From: Chlorocebus sabaeus
Lineage: Eukaryota > Chordata > Mammalia > Primates > Cercopithecidae
Length of the DNA: 64,000 nt
Assembly (NCBI RefSeq): GCF_047675955.1
Contig: NC_132929.1
Span: 31,860,421-31,924,420, forward strand
Direction of reading: 5' to 3'
Shown: piece after piece, positions 48,330 to 61,823 of the stretch
Layout of the letters: each line of letters begins with the position of its first letter
Numbering within the stretch: the first letter of the stretch is position 1
Notes under the pieces: generated by a model
What the model saw: only the letters and a program-made list of their open reading frames with translations
What the model was told of the DNA's origin: nothing
Database searches by the model: none
Made by a program: the position numbers and the translations under genes

Positions 48330-48501
48330 CACTGATGTGGTAGGCCTGAATCTTTATAGGGGTGTCCCCTATGCTCTGGTGTGCATATGTTTTATAAAAG
48401 CATCCTGAATACTTGTCATTTCTTACTCATGATGTTCTGTGGGAGGGTCTGATAGTCCTGGTATTTTCAAACTATGTTATGAAAAAGAATAGGAGAATAC
48501 A

Positions 48502-48820
48502 GGCCTGGTGTGGTGGCTCACATCTGTAATTCCAGCACTTTGGGGGGCCAAGGTAGGTGGATCACCTGAGGTCAGGAGTTTGATACCAGTCTGGCCAACA
48601 TGGTGAAACCCTGACTCTACTAAAAATACAAAAATTAGCCGGGTGTGGTGGTGTGTGCCTGTAATCCCAGCTACTCAGGAGGCTGAGGCAGGAGAATCAC
48701 TTGAACCCAGGAGGCGGAGGTTGCAGTGAGCCCTGATCATGCCACTGCAATTCAGCCTGGGTGACAGAGCAAGACCCTGTCTTCAAAAAAAAAAAAAAAA
48801 AAAAAAAAAACAAAAAACAC
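48502..48820 (+). mobile_element. AluS with target duplication
   Basis: Full dimeric Alu, ggcctggtgtggtggctc to a long poly(A) with C interruptions. The target duplication aataggagaata lies at 48488-48499 and 48821-48832. Confidence 0.95.
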
Positions 48821-48832
48821 AATAGGAGAATA

Positions 48833-49062
48833 ACTTAGCCCCTGAGCAAAACCATTCATTTGTACTGTTTTCCATCCCATATAAGGCCAACTGTTTATAC
48901 TCTTCATGCCTGTAAGGTATGGAAAACAACATGTATGCCATATTAATAGCCCCATATCATTTATCAGGGGCTGTGTTAGTCTATTGTGATAAAAATACCA
49001 CATTCAGTAGAGTAGCTGCAATTAGGGTTACTACTTAGTTAAGTTTGAGACATTATTCGCAG
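48833..49062. other. Unclassified spacer
   Basis: No feature recognised between the AluS and the MLT1 LTR. Confidence 0.4.
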
Positions 49063-49403
49063 GTATAGACTCAATACTTACATCTCCCCACCAATTTATA
49101 TGTTGAAACCTACTCCCCAGTGTGATGGTATTAGGAGGTGGGGCCATTATTAGGTGATTAGGTCATCATGGCAGAGTCTTCATGAATGGGATTAGTGCCC
49201 TTATAAAAGAGATTCCAGAGAGCTCCCTCACCCCTTCTGACTTGTGAGGACATAGTGAAAAGATGACTGTCTCTAAACCAGGAAGTGGATTCTCACCAGA
49301 TACTGAATCTGCTGGCAGCCTCCTGAACTACAAGCAGTTCATTTCTGTTGTTTATAAGACACCCAGTCTGTGGTATTTTGTTGTAGCAGCTCAAGTAGAT
49401 TAA
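49063..49403 (+). mobile_element. MLT1-type MaLR LTR
   Basis: Sense MLT1 text: gtatagactcaatac, ccccaccaatttatatgttg, ggaggtggggccatt, tgttgtttataagacaccc, ending ctcaagtagattaag. Confidence 0.85.
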
Positions 49404-51585
49404 GACCTTCACCTTGTATTTTACGGGCCAAAGTGGATAATTACTTAGGGATATAATGGGTACCCCTAAGCCTGTATCATTCATGTTAAGTATGGTACTA
49501 ATCTTTGCCATTCCCCCTAGAATCAGCATTGTTTTTTATTTTACAATCTTCCAGGGATGGTAAGGGAAATTTAAGGGGTTTTCTGCTGTAATAGCTTTGT
49601 TCACAGTTCAAGAAACCAATTGAGGATTCTGCCAATTGCTAAGTATGTCCATTTCAGTTATATATTTAGGTATCATGAAAATGACCATTAGGTGGGTCAA
49701 TAAACATAATGGGCTCACTGTGAGGTAGACTTGGGCCAATACTCTATTTATTACCTGACATCCTCTTTTATTCTAACAATCATCATAATACATCATTGGT
49801 TATCAGTATTCAATCAGAACTTTTGTTCAACATCTTTCAAAAGTTATTCCCCTTTTAAGGAACATAATTAGTTAGCTGTTGAATTTTCCATTTCATTTAA
49901 AATAAGCCATTGCTTTTTTCAAGCTCCTAAAATCCATCTCAGCTTATGAGAACTGGACAACAAGATCCTTGCCAGGGTGTTAAGCCCAATACCATGGGAG
50001 AGCCCCTAGATCAACAGACTTTTTTATTCCACTCTATGCTCTACTTCCCTTGATTCTACATCCTCAGGATATACTTCCTAGTTCTTGCTCATATATGTTA
50101 CTGAACTCCTGCAGCTCATTTGTAGCTCATCCATCTCCTTCCTTATCAGACCTGCCTCTCCTTTATCATGCTGAGATTTGACCCTAGTCAAATCTGGTTG
50201 CCAAGACAGGAGTGGATGACAGATCCTGAAATGGTCAAACACTGTTTTATAAGTCATCTGCCTATTTAAAACATCTGCATATTCTTCAAGCAAAGCAGCA
50301 TGCATCTTTTAACAAAAAAGTGGGCCATTTCTGCAGGCCCATAGGATTTCAGGCACACCTGGGATTCAACATTCTGAAGTAGGTCTATTTAGAATTCTTA
50401 ACCCAAGTCTTGGAGTTTTATTACTCCCATCTTGGGGCCCTGATTTTGGCATAGGGGGCTTGCTAGGGTTGGGAATGCTATATTTTCTAAAGTTCTGCTA
50501 CTGTTAAAGAGTAGGTTCTGTGAAGACGAGGGTTTCTCTAAATAATACCAATGAAGAGATTTAGTTTTTATACCTGGCTTTTAATTGATGAGCAATCACC
50601 TTTAGCCTTTTCTTCTCTTCAAAGCATTCATGGCGCTTAGCAACAGTTATGCAATTCCACAATCCTTAAGATTACTCCTCCTCCCATACTTCTTAAATGT
50701 CAGAGATATTACACAGGCCAGTGCATCTCCTTCTAGTAGATCCCATTGCACTCAACCACAGTTGAAAAGTGTTAACAATTTTACTGCTTTAACGTATCTT
50801 GAATTATCAATGCTCAACCTATTAGTAGCAATAGGGTATTCTTGACAGCTGGCCAGGGGTGATTCAACTCCTGAATACCACCCTTAGGGTCTGCTTCTAC
50901 CCCATACCTAATATGGTTGTGCCATTGGTTGGATTTTCTAGAAACAGAAGCTGACACAGGGATTCAGGTAGAAGGGAATTCAGGGAGTGTACTTCAGGGG
51001 AAACCCTAAAAAGAAAGAAAGAAGGAAGGTAAGGAAGGGAAAAAACCATGCAATATTTCCCTTGGTCGATTATGATCATTTGAGCAGAAAAATAACAGTA
51101 ATTATTATTTAAATAACTGATTTAAAAAGTTGAATCCATGAAAGGTCATGAGTGGATATAAATATGCGAAAACATTGATATAAAATATAAAAATGTACTC
51201 ATAAATACAAAAAATTGACTTTAATAGATTTTTAATGTCAGTTCTAGGTGCACATAAGAGTTGATGATGGGCAAAAATGCTGATGATTTTAGAGATAGAG
51301 GTGGAAAAGATAGTTCTTTGTTTAAGTAATGAGTTTGTATTGGTTTCCCCAATTTATCATATTATGTGGCTGTTCTCAAATTTTCTTGTCAGCTATTTTT
51401 TTTTGATAAGTTAACTTTTTCTATTACATTGATATAGTTTAAATTTCTTGCTAATCCCTTTGATGAAGCCTAGGGTGTGGAATTTGAAAGTTCAGACATG
51501 ACCATCCAGCTAAGAACTAAAATATCACTCCTTCCTTTTCACTTAACACCGTCATCAGTTGGTACTTCTCTTGTGGTCCCATAAA
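49404..51585. other. Unclassified, possibly ERV-derived
   Basis: No gene is supported. A minus-strand 75-codon frame at 50078-50305 is protein-like but unrecognised. Text at 50925-51025 (ggttggattttctagaaac followed by an AAAGAAAG/GGAAGG stretch) resembles the LTR-like start at about 45700. Confidence 0.3.
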
Positions 51586-51587
51586 AA

Positions 51588-51750
51588 TAGTAACTAATCT
51601 ATGCCAGGCACTCTCCTAATACTTCATATTCATTACTCTTATATTTCACAATAAGCTTGTGAGGTAGGAAATGTTATTATCCCTCTTTTTCAGATTAGGG
51701 AGCTAAGGCTCAGAGAGGTTAAGTGAAAAGAACACATAGCCAGTAAATAA
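51588..51750 (+). mobile_element. MIR SINE
   Basis: Sense MIR: tatgccaggcactctcc, gtgaggtaggaaatgttatt, then aaggctcagagaggttaag. Well preserved for its age. Confidence 0.88.
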
Positions 51751-52559
51751 ATGAGCCACATGGCTACCTCTACTCATTTTTTGAAAATTCAGCCCCAACA
51801 CAACTGGCTACTGAAAAATCAAACCTTAAGAATAATTGTCCTTTCTATTGCCGCTTGCAATAATAAACTTCTATCCACCTGTGTGTGGTCAAGAAAAAAA
51901 AAAGAAGAAGAGCAAGCATTACGGTTCAGGGCATTTAACATTTAATTTAAAAGAAAGAAAAGCTCTTGTGTGCAGCAGAAAAGTTGGTATTATCAGGGAG
52001 TGGCAGAAATAAACACACTTAAACATTGGCTCAGTGCAGTGAGTCCCTACACTAAAGAACAGTAAAGACCTTTTTAAAAAAGCCTTCATGGAAGAAAATA
52101 AGGAAAGGTTATGTTGGATTGAAACACAACCCACAAGGACAAATGTGGTTTAGTTAAGGAGTCTATTCAAGAAACTTCCTGCAGCTGTACCCAAAGTGGC
52201 AGCTCCTGGAGAAAGAAAATGGAATCTCTCAGCTGTTGTTTCCCAACAGTCAGTAGGACGTATGCTTTCCTAATGGGGTAAACTCCCGTGTTACCTAAGT
52301 CATCGTTAGCCAGATGAGAAAGAAGAGAATATTAATCATAGCTCTCCAGAGAGATGATTTTAATCTTTTCCTAAGGGCAACAATTTATCTTGCAAGGCTT
52401 CAGATGCTGTATAATGCTCCAACTTGCCTTTTCAAAAGGCTACTGAAGCAAGAAAAATAGAACAGTAACATAGCAGGAGAAAGGAGTTAAGGCCATGAAA
52501 AAGAAAACATATGATTAGGAAAGAAAAATCCGAGGGGGTTTATAAAAATAAAACAATTC
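51751..52559. other. Unclassified sequence
   Basis: No gene or repeat recognised. Confidence 0.45.
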
Positions 52560-54025
52560 ATAAATCAAAGAAGAAGTTACTATAGAAATTAGAAAATATG
52601 TGAACTGACTGATATTGAACATATCACCTAAAATTGTCAGAGGACGCTAAAGTAGTACCTAGAGAAAATTGTTAGCCTTAAATATATCTAGATATTCAGA
52701 AAAGAAATGCTACAAACCAATTTTTTAACTTTCAAATAAACTATTAGAAGAATAGCAAATCAAACCTAAAGAAAGTAGAAGGTAATAATAAAGCTAAGAA
52801 CAGAAATCAATAAAACAGAAGATAAATATATTGTAGAGAATAATTAACATGCTAAAAGTTGGTATTTTGAAAAAATTAATGAAGTTGATAGACTCCAAGC
52901 AGGACTAATCAAGTAAAAAAGAAGAAATGGCAAAATTACCAATATGAGCAGAAAAAGAGGATTTCACTATGATCCTGTATTAATTAGAAGTATAGTAAGA
53001 GAATATTATGAACAACTTCACATCAATAAATTTTACAATTTAGATGAAAGGAACTGACACCTTAGAAACACATTTTGCCATCAAGATAGTGAAAAGACAA
53101 CCCACAGAGTCAGAGAAAATTATTTTAAATCATATATCTATCTGATAAAGAACTTGTATCTAGAATATACAAAAACTCCTACAACCCAATAAATAAGAAA
53201 ATAAATAACCTATATTTAAAAGGGATCAAAGGATTAGATCCAAAGAAAATGTAAAAATGGACAATAAGCATATGAAAAACCTTTTAACATCTTTAGCCAT
53301 CAGGAAATGCAAATCCAAACTACAATGAGATACCACTTCACACCCATGAGATGGCTATCTACATAAGATGTACAATAACAAATGTTAGCAAGGATGTGGA
53401 GAAACTGGAACTCTCTTACACTGCTGGGGAGAATGTATAATGATGCAATCACTTTGGAAAACAGTTTGATAGTTCTTGAAATGGTTAAGCACAGAGTTAT
53501 ATGACACAGCAGTTCTGCTCCTAGATATATACCCAAGAGAACTGGAAATATATATTCACTCTAAAGCTTGTACATGTATGTTCATAACAGCATTATCCAT
53601 AATTGCCAAAAAATGGAAATAATCCAAATTTCTGCCAAGTAATGAATGGATAACTACATGTGATATATCTATATAATGGAATATTATTTACCATAAAAAT
53701 GAATGAAGGATTGATAAATGCTACAACAAAAGTGAACCTTGAAAACACTGTGCTAAATGAAAGAAGCCAATCACAAAGGACTATGTTGTATAATTCCATT
53801 TATATAAAATTTCCAGAATAGGCAAATCCATAGAGACAGAAATTAGTGGTTGCTTACAGCTAGGTGGGTGGAGGGAAATGGGAAGTGAGTCTTAATGGGC
53901 ACGGGGTTTCTTTTTGGGTAATAAAAATGTTCTAAAATTGATTGTGGTGATGGTTGCAAAACTCTGTGAAAAACCGCTGAATTGTTCACTTTAAATGGGT
54001 GAATTGCATATTATATACTCCAATG
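52560..54025 (+). mobile_element. L1M, internally deleted, with 3'UTR
   Basis: Sense ORF2 early part (gatagactccaagcagg, near 52889) jumps near 53075 to the C-terminal part (gatggctatctacataag, caatcactttggaaaac), then a 3'UTR ending ttcactttaaatgggtga and ttgcatattat. About 1.5-2 kb of ORF2 is missing at the jump. Confidence 0.75.
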
Positions 54026-54776
54026 ATGCCATATTAGGTAGGACATCATCATATTTGGATATTTGGCCAAATGAGAAATGAGAAAAAAAATCATTAGGAA
54101 AACACTTGCTTCTATTATACAATGTATACAAAGTCTAATGAGAAAATTTTTGTTTATTTTCTTCTTTTTTAAAAAAATTAAGAATACACTTGTATCATAA
54201 AAAGCAGAATTACAGGAAAGTTAGATCCGTCTTTGTTAGCAGAACTATTTGCCCCTGTTTAACACAATACCTAGACTCCATCCACAATGACTGTTACTAT
54301 TACCCCAACTCAGTCTACTCAGTATCTTCACCTTGTTTGTTTGCTTGTTTTGTTTATTGATTTACTTACTCATTTTTCTATCTATCTATCTGGATATATA
54401 TATATAATTTGAATTGTTTGACTTTCTTCCACACATTAGTGATAATCTTCTAAATGCAGATATTCTGGGAGAGCATATTTCCTCCCAGATTAAGAGACCT
54501 CCACTGAATGAATAGAAATTGGGGGTGGGGAAAGGATTGAGGGTTAAAAGGATGGATATTTTGGAAGCATAGACATGAATGGACAATTTTCATGAAGGGC
54601 AATTTTCTGACATAGTTGTGTGGTGGGGGAGAATCCTGTAACCCTAAGAGGGGAAGGTTAAAAGGCAGGAATTGCTAATGGCAAGCAACTCATAATGTGT
54701 GCCTAAAGAACTGTGTTGAGGCTTCTAAGCCTGCATCCCAGGTTCAAGTGAAAGTGTTTTCTGGTCTTTTTCCCCC
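54026..54776. other. Unclassified sequence
   Basis: No gene or repeat recognised. There is a (CTAT)n/(TA)n patch near 54380-54407. Confidence 0.45.
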
Positions 54777-54897
54777 TAAGAGATGGGGTCTTGCTGTGTT
54801 GCCCAAATGACACTCAAACTCATGGGCCCAGGTGATCCTCCCACCTCACCCTCCCAAATAGGCTGGAACTACAGGCATGTGCCACTGCACCCAGCTT
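54777..54897 (-). mobile_element. FLAM-like Alu monomer
   Basis: Antisense single monomer: gagatggggtcttgctgtg, cccaggtgatcctcccacc, ending cactgcacccagct. No second monomer. Confidence 0.75.
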
Positions 54898-55969
54898 CTT
54901 TCCCAGCTTTTTAAAGAGAAGGTGTCAGCCAAGTCCCATCCCTTCAGGAGAGGTTTTTAGAGCAAGAGTTGCCGGTTTGTGGGTGGAAGAAAAACCTGGA
55001 CAAAGCAACCACCAAGATAAGGAAAAGGTTGAGATAGCGTGACCCAGATTATGGTGATCGTTGTCACAAGGGAACCAAGCACAGAGCAGACTGTGGATAA
55101 GCTAGTAATAACTTTGAGGCAAGGAACAACTTGGAGTCAGAAGTGCTGCTCTAAAGACATTCAGCTGGACAGCATGTTGTTGCAGGAACCACTGGATGTC
55201 CGTGGCTGGATTCTGGGCCCCATCCTTTCTGATTCATAATATGAAAGCATTCATAATACAACAGGGTTACAACTTGGGAAGGACAATTGGTCAGTTAAGC
55301 TGAGTGGAGTGCCTACCATAAGTGAGAATCAGGATACATGGCAGTGCCAAATACAAATTTGGGAGTACTTAATATAAACATTGCATGCTTGCTTCTCATA
55401 GAGTTTAATATATTTTGAGATTTAACCAACCACCATAAATACTCAGAGTTTCTTCAGGAAAACAGATATAGTGAAGTTCCTCAATTGACAAGAAGAAGTC
55501 CAAATGAAAGTGAATTTTTCAATTGAGATTGGAAGAAGACGCCTGAGAGAGGTAGGAGAGAAGCAGGGAGTGAGCTCAAGTATGATTTGGGGTATCTCAG
55601 TTCATTCTTCAGAGGAGGAGGTAGGTTATGAGTTTGCCAGAATTTAGCTGTGACTGAGCTAAGATGGGTGTTTGGCTCTTACTAGGGATGGGCTGAGGCA
55701 GGATTGCAAATGGTGTTTCCTGGAGCCCAGGATGGCATCTATCCTTTTCCAAATCTTTTAAATAAGTCTAACCTCTGCACACAGAGAAACACTTAAAGCC
55801 CCAGAATTAAGTCAGCCCAACTTCCATTTGCTGTTCTGATATCCTCTCCAAAGTCTTGAGTCTTCTAACCCATTTCTCTACCATCTTAGTCCCAAAGTGA
55901 ATCATCTTGATTGATAACACATTTGGGATATGCTTTATGACTCAACCACACGTTTTTCTTTAGGACATT
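54898..55969. other. Unclassified sequence
   Basis: No gene or repeat recognised. Somewhat GC-richer from 55000 to 55300. Confidence 0.45.
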
Positions 55970-57290
55970 TGCAGGTAGAAGAAACCAACCCCACCCATTC
56001 TATACACTCTTATTCAATATAATGTGGAAAGTTCTAGACAGCACAATAAGCCAAGCAAAGGAAATTAAAAGCATAAAAATCTTACAGGAAAAAATAAAAC
56101 TGTCACTATTTGTAGATGACATTTGTCTGCATAGAAAATCCTAAGAAATCTACCAGAAATCTCCATCTAATAACTGAGACAAGCAAGTCTCAAAAAATAC
56201 AAGATAAACATACAAAAGAAATTCTATTTCTGTATACTAGCAATGAATACTTGGGTTCCATGAGTAAAAATATGGTACCATTTACAATCTCTGTATTTCA
56301 GAAAAAAAAATACTTAGGTGTACATTTAACCAAATATGCGTAGGACTTGTATGGTGAAATCTGTACAAACACTGATGAAAGATTTCAAAGAGGAACAAAA
56401 TAAATGAAAAGTCATATTGTGTTCATGAATTGAAAAACAACATAATAAAGACATTTCTTCTCAAATTAATATACAGATTTAATACAATTCCTATCACAAT
56501 CCCAGCAAGTTGTTTTGTGGATATGAGTGATATTACTCTAAAATTTGAATGAAAATCCAAGGGAACTAAAACAGGTTAAAACTTTTTTATAAAGGAAAAT
56601 AAATTGAGGGTAAGTCTACTTAGTTTCAATGCTTATTATGTATATATAGTAATCAGGATATGTCCTATTGCCAGAGGGATAGACACATAGATTAGTGGAA
56701 TATAACGGAGAACCCAGAGAGCCACAAAAATATGCCTAATTGATTTTTTGATAAAGATGCAAAAGCAATTAAATGGGATAAATATAGCCTTTTCAACAAA
56801 CAGCTCCAGAGCAATTGGAAACCCATAGGCAAAAAAAGGAAGACAATAAACTAACAAAAAATAAAACAAAACAAAAACTTTGATCTAAGTTCCATACCTT
56901 TTACAAAAGTAATTCAAACTGGACTGCAGACTTGAACATAAAGTATAAGAGTATAAAACTTTTAGGAATACCACAGGTGAGAATCTTCAGGAATTAGGGC
57001 CAGGCAAAGTGTTCTTAGATTTATTAGCAAAAGCATGATCTACAAAAAGAAAAACTGATAAACTGGACTTTATCAAAATTAAAGACATTTGCTTCATGAA
57101 AGAACCTGTTAAGAGGGTGAAAATACAAGCTGTAGAATGGCAGAAAATATTTACGAACAACACTTTTTATAAAGGCTTAGTATATAGAACCCAACAGTAA
57201 AAAAAATCAATCCAATTTAAATATGGCAAAAAACTTTAAGAGACATTTCACTAAAGAAGATAGAGGATGTTAGAACAGAGCATGTATTTA
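55970..57290 (+). mobile_element. Old L1M ORF2 fragment
   Basis: Sense RT-region text: ttctagacagcacaataagc, then actgtcactatttgtagatg (the catalytic Asp-Asp neighbourhood), and ccaattgcc-like downstream pieces. The frame is broken at the catalytic stretch. Highly diverged. Confidence 0.7.
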
Positions 57291-57500
57291 TAGAAATCAA
57301 CGTGAGACATCCATGTTGGTAGTGGAAATGTTCTGTACCTTGTCTGTATCGATGTCAATATCCTGATTGCGATAATGTATTATAATTTTACAAGATATCA
57401 CCATTGGAGGAAACTAAGTGAAGATGCATAGAATCTCTGTATTATTTCTTAGAACTCAATGTGAATATAAAATTATCTTAAAATGTTAAGAGTTTTTCAT
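57291..57500 (+). mobile_element. L1M 3'UTR fragment
   Basis: gggaggaaactaagtgaag-like text near 57404 and ctctgtattatttcttag fit an old L1ME/MD 3' end. Confidence 0.5.
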
Positions 57501-57769
57501 ATAAAAGGAGGGGATTAAGATAATTTGCATTGACATCTGTTATGTCATGGAAAGTTTGTGAAGTGCTCCTACTCCTGGAAGTGGTTTGTTAGGGATGGAA
57601 ATTGCATCATAGGAATCAGGATAATTGAGATTCCAACTCCTGGACATCCAGAGAGAAACAGTCGATTTCATTTCAGCCTGAAGAACTTCTATAGCATTCT
57701 TTGTAGTATAAGTGACTTGATGAAAAATTTACATAGTTTCCTTTGATGCAAAAATGTCTATTTTTCCTT
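57501..57769. other. Unclassified spacer
   Basis: No feature recognised. Confidence 0.4.
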
Positions 57770-58980
57770 CGTTATTGACATAAATTTTTGTTAAACAACT
57801 CAGGGTTGATGGTTTTTCCTCTCAGTACTTTAGAGATGTTCTATTGTCTGCTCACTTCTATTATTTCTGAAGACAGGTCAGTTATGATTCAAATCACTGT
57901 TGCCATGTATATTATGTGCCAATTTTCTTCAACCACCTTCAAGATTTTCTCATCTTTTGTTTTCAGAAATACAACTATGGCATGTGGGCATGGCTTCTTT
58001 CCTTTGTATTTGTACTGCTTGGTGTTCACTTAGCTTCTTATTTCACCATATCTGGGAAATTTCTTTCTGTTATTTATTTAAATGTTTCTTCTGCCTCATT
58101 CTATCTTTTCCTTCCTCCTGTGATTTTTACAATAACTCATATATCACATATATTAGAATTACTGATACTGCCTCAGAAGTCCCTGAGTTCATATTTTAAC
58201 CATTTTCTCGTTTTATTTTTGGTTCAGATTGAGTAATTTCTACTGATCTATCTTCAGGTGCAGTAACCATTTCCTTGTCACCCCTATTCTGCTGTTCAGC
58301 GCATCTAGTGAATTTTTCAGTGTTTCCACGAGTAGTTATAGTAACTGCTTTAAATTCCTTGTTGGTTAATTCCAATATCTAGGCCTTCTCAAGGTCAGTC
58401 TCTGTTGATGATTTTTTATTTTGAGAATAAATCACATTTCATTATTTCTTTGTATGTCAAGTAAATTTGGATTGTATCTTAGATAATATGAATGCTTGTG
58501 TTGTAGAGACTATGAATTGTCTTGTATTCTTCCGAAGAGTTGTTATAGCATGGAATTAACTTGGTCAGACTCAACCTGCAAAATTTATCTCTTGGGAAAC
58601 AGCTCAAATCTGATATTCATCATTAACTAGGCTGCTTGAAATCTGCCCATGCATGTGTAATTCAGGGGTTAGCTAGAGATTTGGGCAGACTTTACATAAA
58701 AAAATACATAATTTGGGGATTTCCCTCTCTGATGCTCTCTTGTCTAGTTGCTCCAAATTTACTCTCATGTTCTTTAGGTCTGAAAGACTATGGGTTTTCT
58801 ATAAGTGTTTTAGCAACCCTCTGTTGTAACAACTGCAGCTTTCCCTCAGTCTATCCTTTAGAATAGACTAAAGCTATTAAAATAGGAAACCCACCCCATG
58901 CTATTCCCTTCACCCAAGTATCATTTTCCTTTCATAAATTGCCTGTTCTTAGTCATTCTCCAGTGCTTACAGGTGGCTTT
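57770..58980 (-). mobile_element. HAL1-type LINE
   Basis: Antisense ORF1 and 5' region: tactttagagatgttctattg, ctgctgttcagcgcatctag, then tattcttccgaagagttg. Overlapping plus-strand open frames near 57788-58236 are by-products of the low-stop antisense strand. Confidence 0.6.
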
Positions 58981-58984
58981 CTGT

Positions 58985-59111
58985 GCATATGTGTGTGTAT
59001 ACACACATGTGTGTATGTATATAAGCACATATACACATGTATATATGTATATGTATGTATATACACACACATGTATATACTTGTGAGTGCATATATATAT
59101 GTGTGTGTGTG
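58985..59111. repeat. Compound TG/TA microsatellite
   Basis: Alternating purine-pyrimidine stretch of mixed tgtg, tata and caca blocks. Able in principle to form Z-DNA or cruciforms. It gives spurious open frames on both strands. Confidence 0.95.
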
Positions 59112-59211
59112 CCCAGATTTATAGTTATCTGCAAATAGGTTGGTCCAGTAAATTACTAAGCTATACCAGAAATTGAACCCCATTTCTCATTTCTCTCTTT
59201 TTAACCTAAAG

Positions 59212-59485
59212 AACATCTGCTCATTTGTCAAGAATTGGTTAAGACTTTACCTTCTCGGAGAAACCCTCCCTTACTCCCCTCTCCTTTAGGTTGAAAGTGA
59301 GGTGTCCCTCCCTTGTGCTCGCATAGGTCCCAATGCCATGTTTGCTTATAGTACTTATATTGTAGTGAAATTACTTATGTGTAGATTTCTTTTTCAAGAA
59401 TCTGAGCCCAGGGACCCTAGTTTATTTGTCTTTGTATCCCCAATGCTTAGTACAAGGTCTGGTATATAGATGCTAAATATTTTGT
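59212..59485 (+). mobile_element. L2 LINE 3' end
   Basis: Sense L2 series: ctcggagaaaccctccc, then cccagggaccctagtttat, tgtatccccaatgcttagt and tggtatatagatgct. Confidence 0.75.
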
Positions 59486-61464
59486 TGCTAAATATTATGT
59501 CTGCATTAATATGCAAAATATATACATACGTTATTTTTTATGATGCCCTGTTGGCAAGTGTGTAATGTCCAGATATTCAAATTACAGTGTTCAAGGGCAC
59601 ATGTCCAACATAACCTTTGGCCTGTTAATGATAGGATGATTTTGGAGTACAACCAAGTAGACTGGATTCCTATTAAGGATTCCAGAAACAGCAATGGGAA
59701 AGGCATTTGAAGTTAGTAACTAAGATAAAATTTATGTCGTGCTGAGTAGGCACTAGTGGTAAGGGGCTACAGAAGAAGGCAGCCATATTGTGAGCCCACA
59801 GATGCCTGGAACGTTCTAATGCCTTTCACACCAACTAACTTTAGATTCTACTCACTTAATCTAGAATAGCCTTGTGACCTGGTGAGTCTGAACTTTAATT
59901 TAGCCTAATTTAGAGTTTCAACCATTAGTTTCATTCTGCTGGGGAATACAGCAATCCTGGTCCCATAAATACCATACTTTTTAAATTCATTTCACTAGGC
60001 CTTGAGCTTGTATTGATCTTTAAAAGGTCCCTGACTAAAGTGACAATGGTCATGGAAGGGGTTTGTTGTGTCTTCCATTAGTATAAACCTATTTACATAA
60101 TTTACTTTAGAAGATAATCAATTAACTGATAGGTAGCTGAAGCCAAGACCAAGCAAGAATGTGACATATGATGAGTGCTTAAAGAAAGGTATTTTTAGTA
60201 TGTGTGGCAATGGAGTTGGTAAGACAATGGAGTGGAAGAATGGCAATGGCAAAATATTTCCATAGCTTCACTGAGAGTCACTGTTTTAAAGACCAGTGGT
60301 CAATTTTCCCTTCATAGGCTGCCAAACCCCAGACACTTAAGATACAACAAATAATGTTTTCCCTCTCTTGAGGAAAAGATGATGATTTGTGGATGTTAAT
60401 CATAATTCAAGAGTAAGTCTTACCTCGATTTTGTGTACCTTTCTAAGAAAGTTAAATCTCACATTATAACAATACACAAGGGATGTGTAGATCCAAAGTA
60501 ATGTTGTTCCAAAATTTGTGCTAGGTTTCTGTTTATTGTTTCTAGGAAAGGACAAAGAAAGACCTATCTAATAAACCTGTCTCAAATAAGATAATGAAGT
60601 CATGATAGGAAATCATCACTGTTGAACATTTCAGCACAAAATGCAATTACAAGGGAGTTAGAATGCCGTCCTTCTTTAAAGAAGATATCTTATTGCAGGC
60701 AAAAATCTCTCAGTTTGCCCTCAAAAAGTTAGGGTATGTAGTTCCACTTGAATATAAAAAAAGTTATGTCACATGCAGAGGACTGAAACCACCCAAGAGC
60801 TGGAGTGCAGCCAGTGTGGCAGGAGAACAGCAGGAAAATCCCTGACTGATCTCTGTGTCTTTAATTAGGCAAGAAAAAGGCCTAGCTACAGGTCATTACC
60901 TATAGTTTTTGCAAATGTCATAAATAATCAGACTTAGCAGTTACCATAATATTGAACTCAAAAAAAAAAATTCTACTTTCAAAAAATCATCTTCAATGTA
61001 GACACAAAGATTGGATTAATATCCTCTATGTGAAAGAGAAAACTTCTAACTTTTTGTCATTGTGTATTTCTTTAATTCAAAATGTTATTTCAAAGAAAGT
61101 ATCAAGTTGAGTTCTCTACAAAAATTCTTTCTTTTGATTTCTCTAAGTCCCAGTACATAACTTTGTTAACAAGGCATTTTAGATGTTATTATGATCCTCT
61201 TTAGTATTTGAGATTGGGTGGGAAGAGGATGCAAGATAATTACATAAGAAACCTCTTGGTCTAAGGACATCCCTGTAAGTGAGCTTAAAGCTATTCTAAA
61301 ATGAACAAGAATAAAAAAAAACCTCACAACTTTAACACTTTATGGGATGAACTTCATTTCTAGGAATTTGGCATGTGCAATTTTAGAAGGAATCCCAGAC
61401 AGGAGTGGGTTGGAAAGTGTTGAGTAATGAAGTGTTAGATAAAGGCACACCCAGAAGTTAATTG
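59486..61464. other. Unclassified sequence
   Basis: No gene or repeat family recognised. It contains one copy of the 30-nt direct repeat (60077-60106). Confidence 0.45.
60077..60106 (+). repeat. 30-nt direct repeat, copy 1
   Basis: Begins attagtataaacctattta and ends ataatttact. Matches copy 2 at 61824-61853 at 29 of 30 positions. Confidence 0.9.
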
Positions 61465-61474
61465 CTGTATTTCT

Positions 61475-61787
61475 TTTTCTTTCTTTTTCTTTTTTTTTTG
61501 AGACAGAGTCTCGCCCTATCACCCAGGCTGGAGCGCAATGGCACGATCTTGACTGGCTGCAATCCTCGCCTCCTGGGTTCAAGCAATTCTACTACCTCAG
61601 CCTTCCCAGTAGCTGGGATTACAGATGCCCGCTACCATGCCCAGCTAATTTTATTTTTCATATTTTTAGTAGAGATGGGTTTTCACCATGTTGGCCAGGC
61701 TGGTCTCGAACTCCTGACCTCAGGTGATCCACCTGCCTTGGCCTCCCTAAGTGTTGGGATTACAGGTGTGAGCCACCATGCCTGGCC
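61475..61787 (-). mobile_element. AluS-type
   Basis: Antisense Alu with a CTTTTT-rich tail and gagacagagtctcgccc start, head ending catgcctggcc. The flanking ctgtatttct at 61465-61474 and 61788-61797 is the target duplication. Confidence 0.95.
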
Positions 61788-61823
61788 CTGTATTTCTATT
61801 TCAAGCATTGCCATTTGTCTACA

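Noticed and set aside
57788..58236. Overlapping hydrophobic plus-strand frames resembling membrane proteins
   Set aside because: T-rich antisense of a HAL1 LINE gives Phe/Leu-rich frames by composition.
58898..59183. Overlapping frames on both strands rich in Tyr, Val, Cys and Thr
   Set aside because: Product of the TG/TA microsatellite.
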